Shown here: piece by piece, positions 33,381-42,238 of the stretch
How positions within the stretch are numbered: the first letter of the stretch is position 1
How the letters are laid out: each line of letters begins with the position of its first letter
Assembly (NCBI GenBank): GCA_017554745.1
Contig: JAFZHS010000013.1
Location: 230,964-294,963 of the forward strand
DNA: 64,000 nt
Reading direction: 5' to 3'
From: Clostridiales bacterium
Lineage (GTDB): Bacteria; Bacillota; Clostridia; Saccharofermentanales; Saccharofermentanaceae
Made by a program: the position numbers and the translations under genes
The notes under the pieces: model-generated
Databases searched by the model: none
What the model was told of the DNA's origin: nothing
Seen by the model: only the letters and a program-made list of their open reading frames with translations

Positions 33381-34286
33381 GTGTCGGAAACAAATGATTA
33401 TGTAATCAAAGTAAGTAACGTTTCCAAAGACTACGGCAGACACCACATTCTTGACTCTATGAACTTTACTGTTCCCAAGGGTTCGATCTTCGGACTCGTA
33501 GGAAGGAACGGCGCAGGCAAGACCACGATAATGAGAATCATCTCAGGTCTTCAGAAGCCTACGGCAGGTACAGTAGAGTACGGATTCGACCACAAGAAAC
33601 TGGGCAACGTAGGTGCTTTGGTAGAGCTCCCTTCGATCTATTCGAACCAGACAGCAAGAGATAACCTGATCTTTCAGTATATGAATCTCGGGCTCAAGAT
33701 CGACGATTCGATAGATAAGAGCCTGGAGTTCGTAGGCCTTGCCAATACAGGCAACAAGAAGGCGGGCAAGTTCTCACTCGGTATGAGACAGCGTCTGGGA
33801 ATCGCCATGGCTATGGCGGGCAATCCGGAAGTGCTTATCCTCGATGAGCCGATCAACGGCCTTGACCCTCAGGGAATCATCCTCATAAGAGATCTTCTCA
33901 TAAGACTCAACCAGGAGAAGGGCGTAACGATAATCATCTCAAGCCACATTCTCTCCGAGCTCTCCAAGCTTGCAACCGATTTTGCATTCGTTGAGAGCGG
34001 CAAGGTGGTCAAGGAGATCACTGCAGATGATCTTGAGAACGCAGGAGGACTGGAGACGGAATTCTATTCCGGTACTCCTGAGCAGCTTTTGCCCGTACTC
34101 AATGCAATGGGCCTCAGGACCAAGATCGATAATGACGGCATTGTTTATGCCAAGGGTTATTACAATCTCACGGAAGTCGTAATGGCGGCCAATGCGGCGG
34201 GCGTTAACATCGCACGTGTCGTCACTAAGGAGACAGACCTTGAGACTTACTTCGTCAAACTTGTAGGAGGTGAGTCAAATGGGTAA
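33381..34286 (+). CDS. ABC transporter ATP-binding protein
   Basis: This 301-residue protein starts with GTG at 33381 after TAAGGAG. It has Walker A GRNGAGKTT (about residues 41-49), signature FSLGMRQR, Walker B VLILDEPINGLDPQG and the switch His in SSHILSE. The C-terminal 80 residues form an extension seen in bacitracin/lantibiotic-type exporter ATPases (BcrA/CcmA group). The permease gene overlaps its end by 8 bases, with its ribosome binding site inside this gene. An immunity or efflux role is plausible, but no peptide gene is near. Confidence 0.88.
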   Translation: MSETNDYVIKVSNVSKDYGRHHILDSMNFTVPKGSIFGLVGRNGAGKTTIMRIISGLQKPTAGTVEYGFDHKKLGNVGALVELPSIYSNQTARDNLIFQYMNLGLKIDDSIDKSLEFVGLANTGNKKAGKFSLGMRQRLGIAMAMAGNPEVLILDEPINGLDPQGIILIRDLLIRLNQEKGVTIIISSHILSELSKLATDFAFVESGKVVKEITADDLENAGGLETEFYSGTPEQLLPVLNAMGLRTKIDNDGIVYAKGYYNLTEVVMAANAAGVNIARVVTKETDLETYFVKLVGGESNG

Positions 34287-35340
34287 TCTTTTTAAGTGTG
34301 AATTCAAGCGCCTTACAAAAAGCGTATTTTTCTGGATCATCACAGGCTTCAGTGTAGTCTGGCCGATCCTTACGGCAGTGTTCTATCGTGCCATTTTAAC
34401 TCTCACTTTTACCGAAAACGGCATAGGCTTCGAAGATGTTGCACTGCCCAAAGAAGTGATCATGTATATGACATGGATGATCGCAGTATCTTTCATTACT
34501 GAGCTCCCGAAGTTTTCCGCTCTTTTTACGTGCCTGCATCTCGGCAGGGAATACTCGGACGGAATCGTGAGAAACAAGGTCATTGCAGGTCATTCAAGGA
34601 CCAAGATATATCTTGTTTATTCTCTTACAATACTCGCGGCAAACGCATTCTTCTGCGTTGTTTATATCTTCTCAGCAATCTTCGGACTTTGGATATCCGG
34701 ACTCGGAGTTAACTTAAACGGCGGAGAGATGTTCATCAGACTCGGAGTAGGAATAGTCGTATTTCTTAGCATGGTCACGATTTTCAGCACATTGGCACTT
34801 ATATTCAGAAGACGTGCCCTGCCGATAATCTTAAGCATCATCATCGCAATGATCGCTTCTACTTCCGCGCTGGTCATCGGCTACTTCAACATGCCGTCCA
34901 AGGCAGTCAATGATTACATTGAGATGAGATCCGAGAGATATGAGGAAATGGTCGATCATGGATTGATCAGCCAGAAGACCGCAAATGATCTTGAGGAGAA
35001 ATATGACAGAGACCATTATCTCGGCTTGGGCTGGAAGATATTCCATCCTGTATATGTCATTACTCCGATGGGTTTTGAGAGCGATTATCAGGCAGCCACA
35101 ACCGGTGTCCTGTTTGGAGCTGACCTCGAATATACTGACGAGATAGATTTCTCCGATAATTTTGTCAGCAACTCATATGAAGACATGTCTATGTTTGAGC
35201 ATAAAGACTTCAAACGCGTCAAGTCGATGCACATGTCTTACAGTGAGCTTAACCTGATCTACCTGGCTAAGAGCTTTTTCTACATACTCCTTATAGGAGG
35301 ATGGGGCCTGTTTATCTTTAGAAAGAAGAATCTGTTCTGA
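34279..35340 (+). CDS. ABC-2 type exporter permease
   Basis: ATG 34279 follows TAGGAGGTGAG; the product is 353 residues. There are about six hydrophobic segments: one at 16-37, three between about 65 and 200 and one at the C-terminus, with an extracytoplasmic, charged stretch of about 130 residues (about 205-330) before the last helix. This plan is common in bacitracin/lantibiotic-type exporters. Its start overlaps the ATPase gene and its stop overlaps the next start (TGATG), so the three genes are tightly coupled. Confidence 0.83.
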   Translation: MGNLFKCEFKRLTKSVFFWIITGFSVVWPILTAVFYRAILTLTFTENGIGFEDVALPKEVIMYMTWMIAVSFITELPKFSALFTCLHLGREYSDGIVRNKVIAGHSRTKIYLVYSLTILAANAFFCVVYIFSAIFGLWISGLGVNLNGGEMFIRLGVGIVVFLSMVTIFSTLALIFRRRALPIILSIIIAMIASTSALVIGYFNMPSKAVNDYIEMRSERYEEMVDHGLISQKTANDLEEKYDRDHYLGLGWKIFHPVYVITPMGFESDYQAATTGVLFGADLEYTDEIDFSDNFVSNSYEDMSMFEHKDFKRVKSMHMSYSELNLIYLAKSFFYILLIGGWGLFIFRKKNLF

Positions 35341-36017
35341 TGTTTTATCTTGATCATCGCTTAACTATTATCATCGGTGCATACGGAAGCGGAAAATCCG
35401 AGATCGCGGTAAATATGTCTCTTGCCCAGCGAAAAGCTTTGCCGGACAAGAAGCTTCTCATCGCGGATCTCGATATCGTTAATCCGTTCTACCGTTCGTC
35501 TGACTGCGCGTCTGCTCTTGAAGCTGAGGGAATAAGACTTGTTACTCCCATGTATGCAGGCTCCAATGTGGACGCTCCGGTCCTGCCGCCTGACATGTAC
35601 GTTATCTTCGATGACGAATCGTATCAGGGCATCTTTGATATCGGCGGTGAAGATATGGGCGCTTTGGTTCTCGGTTCTCTCAAAAAGAGGATCGAGAACA
35701 CCGACGCCGTCATCTACATGGCGGTAAATACATTGAGGCCTTTTACGTCTGATGCTGAGCAGATCGCCATAATGACAAACGAGCTTGCGGCAGCAGCGGG
35801 CTTTAAGATCGACGGATATCTCAATAATACGAATCTTCTTGAAGAGACCACATCTGATATGTTGGTTGAGGGCGAAGCCAAGATCCTTGAAGCTTCAAAG
35901 ATCACGGGAATCCCTCTGGTTGCTAACTTCGTGATGGAAGATATAAATGTTCCGGACGGAGTGCTTAAAGACCGCGAGCTCTTCAGGATGACAAGAAAGA
36001 TCCGTTACGCTTATTAA
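35340..36017 (+). CDS. P-loop ATP-binding protein of unknown role
   Basis: This 225-residue soluble protein has a P-loop at residues 13-20 (GAYGSGKS) and an Asp-rich switch region, IADLDIVNPFYRSSD. FDIGGEDMGA near residue 100 resembles the Walker B of MinD/Mrp/CobQ-type ATPases, and NLL-like base contacts lie near 160. It is related to the SIMIBI class. Its start overlaps the permease stop by one base, so it is made with the exporter. Its end overlaps by 4 bases the end of the convergent sugar permease gene. I do not recognise a specific function. Confidence 0.7.
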   Translation: MFYLDHRLTIIIGAYGSGKSEIAVNMSLAQRKALPDKKLLIADLDIVNPFYRSSDCASALEAEGIRLVTPMYAGSNVDAPVLPPDMYVIFDDESYQGIFDIGGEDMGALVLGSLKKRIENTDAVIYMAVNTLRPFTSDAEQIAIMTNELAAAAGFKIDGYLNNTNLLEETTSDMLVEGEAKILEASKITGIPLVANFVMEDINVPDGVLKDRELFRMTRKIRYAY

Positions 36018-37033
36018 GCTGTCATAGCCTTAGCAGCTCTGGCAAGTCTTCTCTCTTCGCGCTTTTCTTTTCTTCTGAGGCGTGCCAGTTTTGCTTCGTA
36101 TCTGTCCCTGATCAGGAAGAAATATATGAAACCGGAGATAAAGGCTGAGAGGGCAAACAGGACTAGCGAGAACGCAGATGCCCTGTCCCATACCTGCCCC
36201 ATGCCAAGCATATTTTGAAGGAAATTCATCATGGTCAGACCGGATCTTGATATATCGTAACGGTCTGAGAGCATAGCTGGAATATCAGACATATTCAGTC
36301 CGTCAACAACTGAGACGACCACTATGAAAAATAAGATCGGACGTATGCTTGGCAGCGTAATATGGAAGAACGTGTGCAATCTGGATGACCCGTCTATTTC
36401 AGCAGCTTCAAAGACTTCAACAGGAATACTGGTCATGCCGGCTAAAGCATAGATAAATGTTATTCCGAAATGCATAAACACACTGACCGCTATTATCAAG
36501 AAACGGTTTGAAAGGAAGAAGTTGAAGTCTTTTTCCGTAACTCCGAAACCGTCTATGGCAGCAGCTGTAAGGACGAAAGCGACAGAACTTGCTACATAAC
36601 CGGTAATGCTAAAAAAGACGCGGTAACCCATGGAAGAACCGAACACCAGCTTAGGGAAAAAGAATGACGTCCTGAACATTGACCTTCCTTTTACTTTCAG
36701 CCTTCTGTCAGTCATCATTGCAGCGAGCCAAAATGCCAATATCCACTCCGGAATGATTTGGCAGATCATAAAGTAAAATGTGTTCTTTATAGAAATCTTG
36801 AACGATGATGTCGCGAACAGTTCCTGAAAATTCTTATACCACGGGAGACCGTTTGAAGTAAGCAGTTTGGGAGGTTCGGTTATTACAGATACACGCTTCA
36901 GATCACAAAAAGCATAATAAAAGGTAGTCATCATCGGCCAAAGATGAAAGATAATAAATGCCAAAACAAAGGGAATTATGAAGATATATCCCCATTTATT
37001 ATAGTGTCTTTCAAGTGATTTATGCTTCCCCAT
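36014..37033 (-). CDS. sugar ABC transporter permease (MalF type)
   Basis: This 339-residue permease has about six helices. The EAA loop that contacts the ATPase is clear: EAAEIDGSSRLHTFFHITLPSIRP. Its N-terminus GYIFIIPFVLAFIIFHLWPM is typical of MalF/UgpA-type carbohydrate permeases. The C-terminus is a long basic helix (RRKEKREERRLARA). The expected partner gene is on the opposite strand, 160 bases away. There is no binding protein or ATPase gene nearby. The ribosome binding site (CGGGGT) is weak. Confidence 0.88.
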   Translation of the reverse strand: MGKHKSLERHYNKWGYIFIIPFVLAFIIFHLWPMMTTFYYAFCDLKRVSVITEPPKLLTSNGLPWYKNFQELFATSSFKISIKNTFYFMICQIIPEWILAFWLAAMMTDRRLKVKGRSMFRTSFFFPKLVFGSSMGYRVFFSITGYVASSVAFVLTAAAIDGFGVTEKDFNFFLSNRFLIIAVSVFMHFGITFIYALAGMTSIPVEVFEAAEIDGSSRLHTFFHITLPSIRPILFFIVVVSVVDGLNMSDIPAMLSDRYDISRSGLTMMNFLQNMLGMGQVWDRASAFSLVLFALSAFISGFIYFFLIRDRYEAKLARLRRKEKREERRLARAAKAMTA

Positions 37034-37069
37034 ATGACCCCGTTGGCAGCGTCAGGCCACCGCTCATTG

Positions 37070-37085
37070 ATACTTTTAAAAGTAT
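37070..37085 (+). promoter_or_regulatory. perfect 16-base palindrome between divergent sugar permease genes
   Basis: ATACTTTTAAAAGTAT is perfectly self-complementary. It lies 36 bases upstream of the minus-strand permease start and about 32 bases upstream of the plus-strand -35. This is the expected place for a shared operator, though the regulator is unknown. Confidence 0.45.
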
Positions 37086-37116
37086 ATATGAATCCGTCAA
37101 ATAATAACAGAAAAAA

Positions 37117-37145
37117 TTGACACTTCAAAATAATACAAATAGAAT
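37117..37145 (+). promoter_or_regulatory. sigma-A promoter of the MalG-type permease gene
   Basis: A perfect TTGACA (37117-37122) lies 17 bases before TAGAAT (37140-37145). Confidence 0.75.
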
Positions 37146-37192
37146 GAATCTGTTCGAGCCGCGGTGATGCGGTCTCTGTATGGGGGGCGGAA

Positions 37193-38029
37193 TTGGAAAA
37201 CAAGTTACTGGACAGAGTGGTAAGGAGACGGAAAGAACTGGCCCTTAAGGGATTTGTTTATTTATTCTCGTTGATCCTGATGGCTATGACGCTGATTCCC
37301 TTTTTCCATTTATTAGGAGATTATATCGGCTTCTCGGCATCCAATCCGGCCAAAGTCTTTAAGGTGATCCCGTACAGATTGAGAGAATTCAAGCGGTTTT
37401 TCGAGTCGAGAATAGCCTTAAGTTATGTTAATTCCCTTATTGTTACTATATCCAGTACGATCCTGAACGTATACTTTTCTGCATTGACTGCGCATGCTGT
37501 TGTCAATTACAGATGGCGCGGGCGTAAGTTCTTCAGCAATTTCGTGCTTGCAGTAATGATGATACCGACTGCAGTTTCATCGTCCGGTTTTCTTACCATG
37601 GTTTACCAGTTCCATTTACAGAACACACTTTCCATGCTGATCTTCCCGGCGATTGCAACTCCGATATCCGTAGTATTTATGAGAATGTACCTGGAATCTT
37701 CATTCTCCATGGATCTCATTTATTCGGCAAGGGTTGACGGAGCAGGAGAGATAAGGATATTCCATCAGATAGTCCTTCCTATAATGAAGCCTGCTATAGC
37801 CACACAGGCGATCTTTGCCATGGCTCAGAGCTGGAATGATACTTTCCTTCCTGCGATCCTTCTTTTGGAGGAGAAGAAAAAGACACTGCCTGTAGCGCTT
37901 CTTCTTAACTCAGCGCTGGGTAAGAGTGACATGCCGGAGATCATTTTGACCATCCCGCTTATAGTAGCCTACCTTTTGCTGGCCAGACATATTGTCGAAG
38001 GTGTCCAGCTGGGCAGCGTTAAGATGTAA
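37193..38029 (+). CDS. sugar ABC transporter permease (MalG type)
   Basis: This 278-residue permease starts with TTG at 37193 after a GGGGGGCGG site. It has about six helices, and the EAA loop reads YSARVDGAGEIRIFHQIVLPIMKPA. The length and the C-terminal short helix fit MalG-type permeases. Together with the divergent MalF-type gene it should form the membrane channel of one carbohydrate importer. The substrate-binding protein and an MsmK-like ATPase must come from elsewhere. The divergent arrangement of a permease pair is unusual. Confidence 0.87.
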   Translation: MENKLLDRVVRRRKELALKGFVYLFSLILMAMTLIPFFHLLGDYIGFSASNPAKVFKVIPYRLREFKRFFESRIALSYVNSLIVTISSTILNVYFSALTAHAVVNYRWRGRKFFSNFVLAVMMIPTAVSSSGFLTMVYQFHLQNTLSMLIFPAIATPISVVFMRMYLESSFSMDLIYSARVDGAGEIRIFHQIVLPIMKPAIATQAIFAMAQSWNDTFLPAILLLEEKKKTLPVALLLNSALGKSDMPEIILTIPLIVAYLLLARHIVEGVQLGSVKM

Positions 38030-38063
38030 CAGCCATTTTTGCTCCTGTTAATGTCTAAAATCA

Positions 38064-38092
38064 TTGTCGTTTTATCAAATAAATGATATTAT
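38064..38092 (+). promoter_or_regulatory. promoter of the SPFH gene
   Basis: TTGTCG (38064-38069) and TATTAT (38087-38092), preceded by TGA, are 17 bases apart. Confidence 0.6.
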
Positions 38093-38140
38093 TTTTCTTG
38101 GCGAGATATTTTCGACCAAGTAATCAGGAGGAATATAAAA

Positions 38141-39520
38141 ATGGGATTGATTAGCTTAATCGCAAATGTTGCAGGAACAACATTTAATTCCATCTCAACA
38201 CAGATTCAGGACCAGTACCTTGAGTTCTTCACACAGGATTCCTTAGGACAGGATATCCTTGTTAAGAAGGGTGTTAACAAGATGGAAAAGGGAAGAAATA
38301 AGGGCAGTTCTGAAGTTATTTCAAACGGCTCTGTCATCAACGTACCTGAGGGATGCTTCTGCCTCCTCGTTAACAACGGCGAGATCGTAGACTGCGTTTC
38401 CGAGGCAGGTGCTTATAAGTGGGATACATCCACTGCACCTTCAATTCTTGCAAACAAGAATTTCGGTGAGAACGTAAAGGCTTCCATCAGTGACATCTGG
38501 AACCGTATGAAGATGGGCGGAGAGATTCAGCAGCAGCAGAGAATTTACTTCGTAAACAAGCTCGAGATGATGAATCAGAACTTCGGTACACCTTCACCGG
38601 TACCTTATGCAGACCCTGAGTATCGTAACATCTACATCCGTCTGAACGGTACATTCTCCTTCAGAGTAGAGAACCCGATCACTTTCTTCAGAAACATCGT
38701 AGGTAATGTCAGAGACGAGTACACAGTTGCTGAATTCATGGGCACACCCGCTAAGCCTCAGCAGCCCCGCCTCGAGTTCCTTGATAACATCACAGAGACT
38801 CTCAATAAGTGCGGCGGCCCTTACCCGAACGGTATCATGTTCTCCACACTGCCTTCAAAGCAGGGCGAGTTCAGAAGATACATGCAGGATTGCCTTGATG
38901 ACGAGTGGCTCCAGAAGAGAGGTATCGTCGTAGAGACAGTTGCAATCGCTTCCGTTACACCTGACGATAAGTCACGTGAGAGAATCGAGAAGGTCGACGA
39001 GGCAAAGCTCTATGGTTCCGACCAGGCAGCTCTCGGTGCAGCTGTTGCTTTGGGCCAGACAGAGGCTATGAAGAATGCCGGTGCAAACGCAAACGGCGCA
39101 GTAAACGGCTTCATGGGTCTCGGTATGATGGGCGCAGTAGGCGGCAACAACGCTACAGCAGCAGGTCTTGGTGCAGTTCAGCAGGCTCAGGGACAGCCTC
39201 AGACAGGCTTCTTCGCAGGTCAGCAGGCAGCACCCGCAGCAGCTCCTGCAGCTCCTGTTGCAGCAGGCTGGACATGCTCTTGCGGCCAGACAGGCAACAC
39301 AGGCAAGTTCTGCGGCAACTGCGGTCAGCCTCAGCCGGCACCTGCAGCAGCAGGCTGGACATGTGAGTGCGGCCAGACAGGCAACACAGGTAAGTTCTGT
39401 GGTAACTGCGGTAAGCCTCAGCCGGCAGCAGCTCCTACAGCTTGCCCTAAGTGCGGCTGGCAGCCTGCAGACGGCAATATGCCTAAGTTCTGCCCTGAGT
39501 GCGGCACAAAGATTGAATAA
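38141..39520 (+). CDS. SPFH-domain protein with C-terminal zinc ribbons (COG4260 type)
   Basis: This 459-residue protein matches the stomatin/prohibitin-related family with C-terminal zinc ribbons. The SPFH domain spans about residues 30-300; the N-terminus has a weak hydrophobic stretch. A flexible Ala/Gln/Gly-rich linker follows. Three Cys4 zinc ribbons end the protein: CSCG...CGNCG, then CECG...CGNCG, then CPKCG...CPECG. The first two are near-identical copies, suggesting a recent duplication. Such proteins are thought to form membrane-associated oligomers and are linked to stress responses. It is monocistronic, with a clear promoter and terminator. Confidence 0.88.
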   Translation: MGLISLIANVAGTTFNSISTQIQDQYLEFFTQDSLGQDILVKKGVNKMEKGRNKGSSEVISNGSVINVPEGCFCLLVNNGEIVDCVSEAGAYKWDTSTAPSILANKNFGENVKASISDIWNRMKMGGEIQQQQRIYFVNKLEMMNQNFGTPSPVPYADPEYRNIYIRLNGTFSFRVENPITFFRNIVGNVRDEYTVAEFMGTPAKPQQPRLEFLDNITETLNKCGGPYPNGIMFSTLPSKQGEFRRYMQDCLDDEWLQKRGIVVETVAIASVTPDDKSRERIEKVDEAKLYGSDQAALGAAVALGQTEAMKNAGANANGAVNGFMGLGMMGAVGGNNATAAGLGAVQQAQGQPQTGFFAGQQAAPAAAPAAPVAAGWTCSCGQTGNTGKFCGNCGQPQPAPAAAGWTCECGQTGNTGKFCGNCGKPQPAAAPTACPKCGWQPADGNMPKFCPECGTKIE

Positions 39521-39554
39521 GATTCGGAATGATTCTTATATAAATCCTGATTCG

Positions 39555-39586
39555 GAGGCTGTCTCGTCAAGAGACAGCCTCTTTTT
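39555..39586 (+). terminator. terminator after the SPFH gene
   Basis: A perfect 11-bp stem (GAGGCTGTCTC with GAGACAGCCTC), a 5-base loop and then TTTTT. Confidence 0.92.
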
Positions 39587-39646
39587 CATGTATGTGTTAG
39601 TATTTTTAACATTTGCGCAAAAAACTAATTGAATGACTGATTTTTG

Positions 39647-39655
39647 TGATAAAAT
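39647..39655 (+). promoter_or_regulatory. extended -10 promoter (TGATAAAAT) of glmM
   Basis: The element occurs as TTGTGATAAAATTTTT, 30 bases before ATG 39686; a loose TTGAAT lies 15 bases upstream. Confidence 0.5.
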
Positions 39656-39685
39656 TTTTCCATCTTAATAAAAGGCGGTTTTTCC

Positions 39686-41041
39686 ATGGGTAAATACTTT
39701 GGTACTGACGGCTTCAGAGGAGAAGCCAACAAAGCACTCACCGCGCAGAAAGCTTTCCAGGTAGGAAGATATATCGGCTGGTATTACGGCCAGATGCACG
39801 ATGACAAGAGAGCAAGGATCATTATCGGCAAGGACACAAGAAGAAGCTCTTACATGCTCGAGGCAGCGCTTACTGCCGGAATCACTTCTTCGGGATCCGA
39901 TGCTTATCTGCTTCACGTTACAACGACTCCTTCAGTCTCATACTGCTGCAGAACAGACGGTTTTGACTGCGGAATCATGATCTCCGCATCCCACAATCCT
40001 TTCTATGACAACGGCATCAAGATCATGCGTGCCAACGGCCAGAAGATCGAAGCAGAGATCGAAGAGAAGATCGAGGCTTACATCGACGGCGAGATCGAGG
40101 ATATCCCTCTTGCCGAGCGCGAGGCTATCGGCAACGTAGTCGACTACGCTTCAGGACGCAACAGATACATCGGATATCTTATGACGATCCCGACAAGAGC
40201 TTTCAACGGCATGAAGGTCGGCCTTGACTGCGCAAACGGCGCTTCATGGAACATCGCAAGATCTGTTTTCGAGGCTTTGGGCGCTAAGGTTTACATCATT
40301 AATAACCAGCCTGACGGTCTTAATATCAATACAAACTGCGGTTCGACACACATCGACAACCTCAAGAAATTTGTTCTTGATAACGGACTTAACGTTGGCT
40401 TTGCATATGACGGCGACGCTGACAGATGTCTTGCAGTTGACGAGCTCGGCAACGAGGTAAACGGCGACCAGATCATGTATCTGTGCGGCAAGTACATGAA
40501 GGAGACAGGCCGCTTGGACGGCAATACGATCGTTACGACCATCATGAGCAACATGGGTCTTTACAAGGCTTGCGAGGCTATCGGCATCCGTACGGAGAAG
40601 ACAGCCGTAGGCGACAAGTATGTAGCTGAGAACATGATGGCTAACGGCTTCATGATCGGTGGCGAGCAATCCGGACACATCATTTTCGCCAAGTATGCTA
40701 CGACAGGCGACGGAATCCTCACATCTCTCATGGTCCTCATGACCATGCTCGAGAAGAAGCTCCCTCTGTCAATGCTCGCAGGCGAGATGAAGATGTTCCC
40801 CCAGTGCCTCAAGAACGTTGTTGTTAAGGATAAGGAGGAAGCACAGAAGAATCCCATAGTCCTTAAGGCAGTTGAAGAGGTTACGAAGGCTTTAGGCAGC
40901 GACGGCAGGATCCTTCTCAGGGCATCCGGCACAGAGCCCAAGATCCGTGTCATGGTCGAGGCCAAGACGGATGAGATCTGTGAAGAGAACGTTGACAAGG
41001 TCATCGCAGTCATCAAAGAACAGGGCCTTATGGCAGATTAA
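39686..41041 (+). CDS. glmM: phosphoglucosamine mutase
   Basis: This 451-residue protein starts GKYFGTDGFRGEAN, the GlmM signature. The phosphorylated catalytic Ser is Ser102 (ISASHNP). The metal-binding loop DGDADRC and the phosphate-binding RASGTEPKIRVMVEA near the C-terminus are intact. GlmM converts glucosamine-6-phosphate to glucosamine-1-phosphate for UDP-GlcNAc synthesis. nagB, which drains the same glucosamine-6-phosphate pool, follows after a hairpin terminator. The gene has its own promoter. Confidence 0.96.
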   Translation: MGKYFGTDGFRGEANKALTAQKAFQVGRYIGWYYGQMHDDKRARIIIGKDTRRSSYMLEAALTAGITSSGSDAYLLHVTTTPSVSYCCRTDGFDCGIMISASHNPFYDNGIKIMRANGQKIEAEIEEKIEAYIDGEIEDIPLAEREAIGNVVDYASGRNRYIGYLMTIPTRAFNGMKVGLDCANGASWNIARSVFEALGAKVYIINNQPDGLNINTNCGSTHIDNLKKFVLDNGLNVGFAYDGDADRCLAVDELGNEVNGDQIMYLCGKYMKETGRLDGNTIVTTIMSNMGLYKACEAIGIRTEKTAVGDKYVAENMMANGFMIGGEQSGHIIFAKYATTGDGILTSLMVLMTMLEKKLPLSMLAGEMKMFPQCLKNVVVKDKEEAQKNPIVLKAVEEVTKALGSDGRILLRASGTEPKIRVMVEAKTDEICEENVDKVIAVIKEQGLMAD

Positions 41042-41049
41042 TGAATATT

Positions 41050-41083
41050 ACAGCTTCGTGTGGATTCCATGCGGAGCTGTTTT
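41050..41083 (+). terminator. hairpin terminator between glmM and nagB
   Basis: ACAGCTTCGTGTGG pairs with CCATGCGGAGCTGT through several G:T pairs and is followed by TTTT. It may be leaky, since no clear promoter for nagB follows. Confidence 0.65.
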
Positions 41084-41111
41084 AGATACTGAATAAACAG
41101 GAGATGGAATT

Positions 41112-41861
41112 ATGAGAGTTATCAGAAAAAGTAACTATGAAGAAGCTTCAATGGCATGCGCTGAGCTCATCGCTTCGCAGATCAGATTAAAGCCCGACTG
41201 CAAGATCGGTCTTGCTACAGGATCTACACCTATCGGTACTTACAAGGATCTCGTAGAAATGTATAAGGCAGGAAGCCTTGATTTCTCCAAGGTAACATCA
41301 GCTAACCTTGACGAGTACAGAGGTTTGGGCGGAGATCACGACCAGTCTTACAGATATTTCATGAACACCAACCTGTTCGATCACGTAAACATCGACAAGA
41401 GCAAGACATATGTACCTGACGGACTTGAAGCAGATGCAGTCAAGGCTTGCACAGATTACGATAAGATCCTTGAGTCATTGGGCCACTTGGACATCCAGCT
41501 CCTCGGTATCGGCGGAGACGGACACATCGGCTTCAATGAGCCTGCTGACGCTTTCTGCGTTAATACACAGTGCATCGATCTTGAGAACCAGACGATCCAG
41601 GACAACGCAAGACTTTTCTTCAACGGTGATCTCGATGCTGTTCCTACACAGGCTTACACAATGGGCATCGGTTACATCATGAAGTCCACGACCGTTATCC
41701 TCATGGCTACAGGCGCAGGCAAGAGAGGAATCGTCGAGAAGGCATTCTGCGGCCCTGTTACTCCTCAGGTTCCTGCATCCATCCTCCAGCTTCACCCGAA
41801 CGTAGTAGTTATCGGTGACGAGGCTGCTATCTCTGACGCTGTTGTCGCAGCTGCAAAGTAA
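41112..41861 (+). CDS. nagB: glucosamine-6-phosphate deaminase
   Basis: This 249-residue enzyme converts glucosamine-6-phosphate to fructose-6-phosphate and ammonia. Family marks are GLATGSTPIGTY, the catalytic loop NLDEYRGL, and GIGGDGHIGFNEPAD. The length matches the short NagB type of Bacillota, without the E. coli allosteric extension. AGGAGATGG precedes the ATG. Its placement next to glmM puts the two opposing exits of glucosamine-6-phosphate side by side: cell wall versus glycolysis. Confidence 0.96.
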   Translation: MRVIRKSNYEEASMACAELIASQIRLKPDCKIGLATGSTPIGTYKDLVEMYKAGSLDFSKVTSANLDEYRGLGGDHDQSYRYFMNTNLFDHVNIDKSKTYVPDGLEADAVKACTDYDKILESLGHLDIQLLGIGGDGHIGFNEPADAFCVNTQCIDLENQTIQDNARLFFNGDLDAVPTQAYTMGIGYIMKSTTVILMATGAGKRGIVEKAFCGPVTPQVPASILQLHPNVVVIGDEAAISDAVVAAAK

Positions 41862-41885
41862 AAGATTACTAAAAAAGTATCAAAG

Positions 41886-41914
41886 AAGGCTGTCCTCCGG
41901 GGCAGCCTTTCTTT
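41886..41914 (+). terminator. terminator after nagB
   Basis: A 10-bp stem (AAGGCTGTCC with GGGCAGCCTT, one G:T), a TCCG loop and then TTTCTTTT. Confidence 0.85.
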
Positions 41915-41924
41915 TCGAAAACAT

Positions 41925-41953
41925 TTGCGTATAAAAACAATCAAGTTTATAAT
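41925..41953 (+). promoter_or_regulatory. promoter of the vor operon
   Basis: TTGCGT (41925-41930) and TATAAT (41948-41953) are 17 bases apart. Confidence 0.7.
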
Positions 41954-42006
41954 ATGACGATAATTTTAGCGTATTAAACACGCGCGATGATTTTAGGAGG
42001 TTTTTC

Positions 42007-42222
42007 GTGGCAAAAGGTAAGACAACTTTTAACGAGAATCTGTGCAAGGGCTGCGGACTTTGTGTTGCAGCTTGTCCTAAGAAAATCCTCGAGCTTGACA
42101 AGACAAGGCTTAACGCCAAGGGTTATCACCCCGCCACATGCGTAAATCCCGATGAGTGCATCGGTTGTGCTTTCTGCGCTACGCAGTGCCCGGACGTTGT
42201 AATCACTGTTGAGCGTTTCTGA
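42007..42222 (+). CDS. vorD: 2-oxoacid:ferredoxin oxidoreductase delta (ferredoxin) subunit
   Basis: This 71-residue protein starts with GTG at 42007 after TTAGGAGG. It has two complete 4Fe-4S motifs, CKGCGLCVAACP and CIGCAFCATQCP. It is the first gene of a four-gene operon, so it is the electron-carrying subunit of the oxidoreductase, passing electrons from the TPP site to free ferredoxin. The short form without extra domains fits the Vor/Kor type. Confidence 0.92.
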   Translation: MAKGKTTFNENLCKGCGLCVAACPKKILELDKTRLNAKGYHPATCVNPDECIGCAFCATQCPDVVITVERF

Positions 42223-42238
42223 TCGGGAGGGAGTTTTT

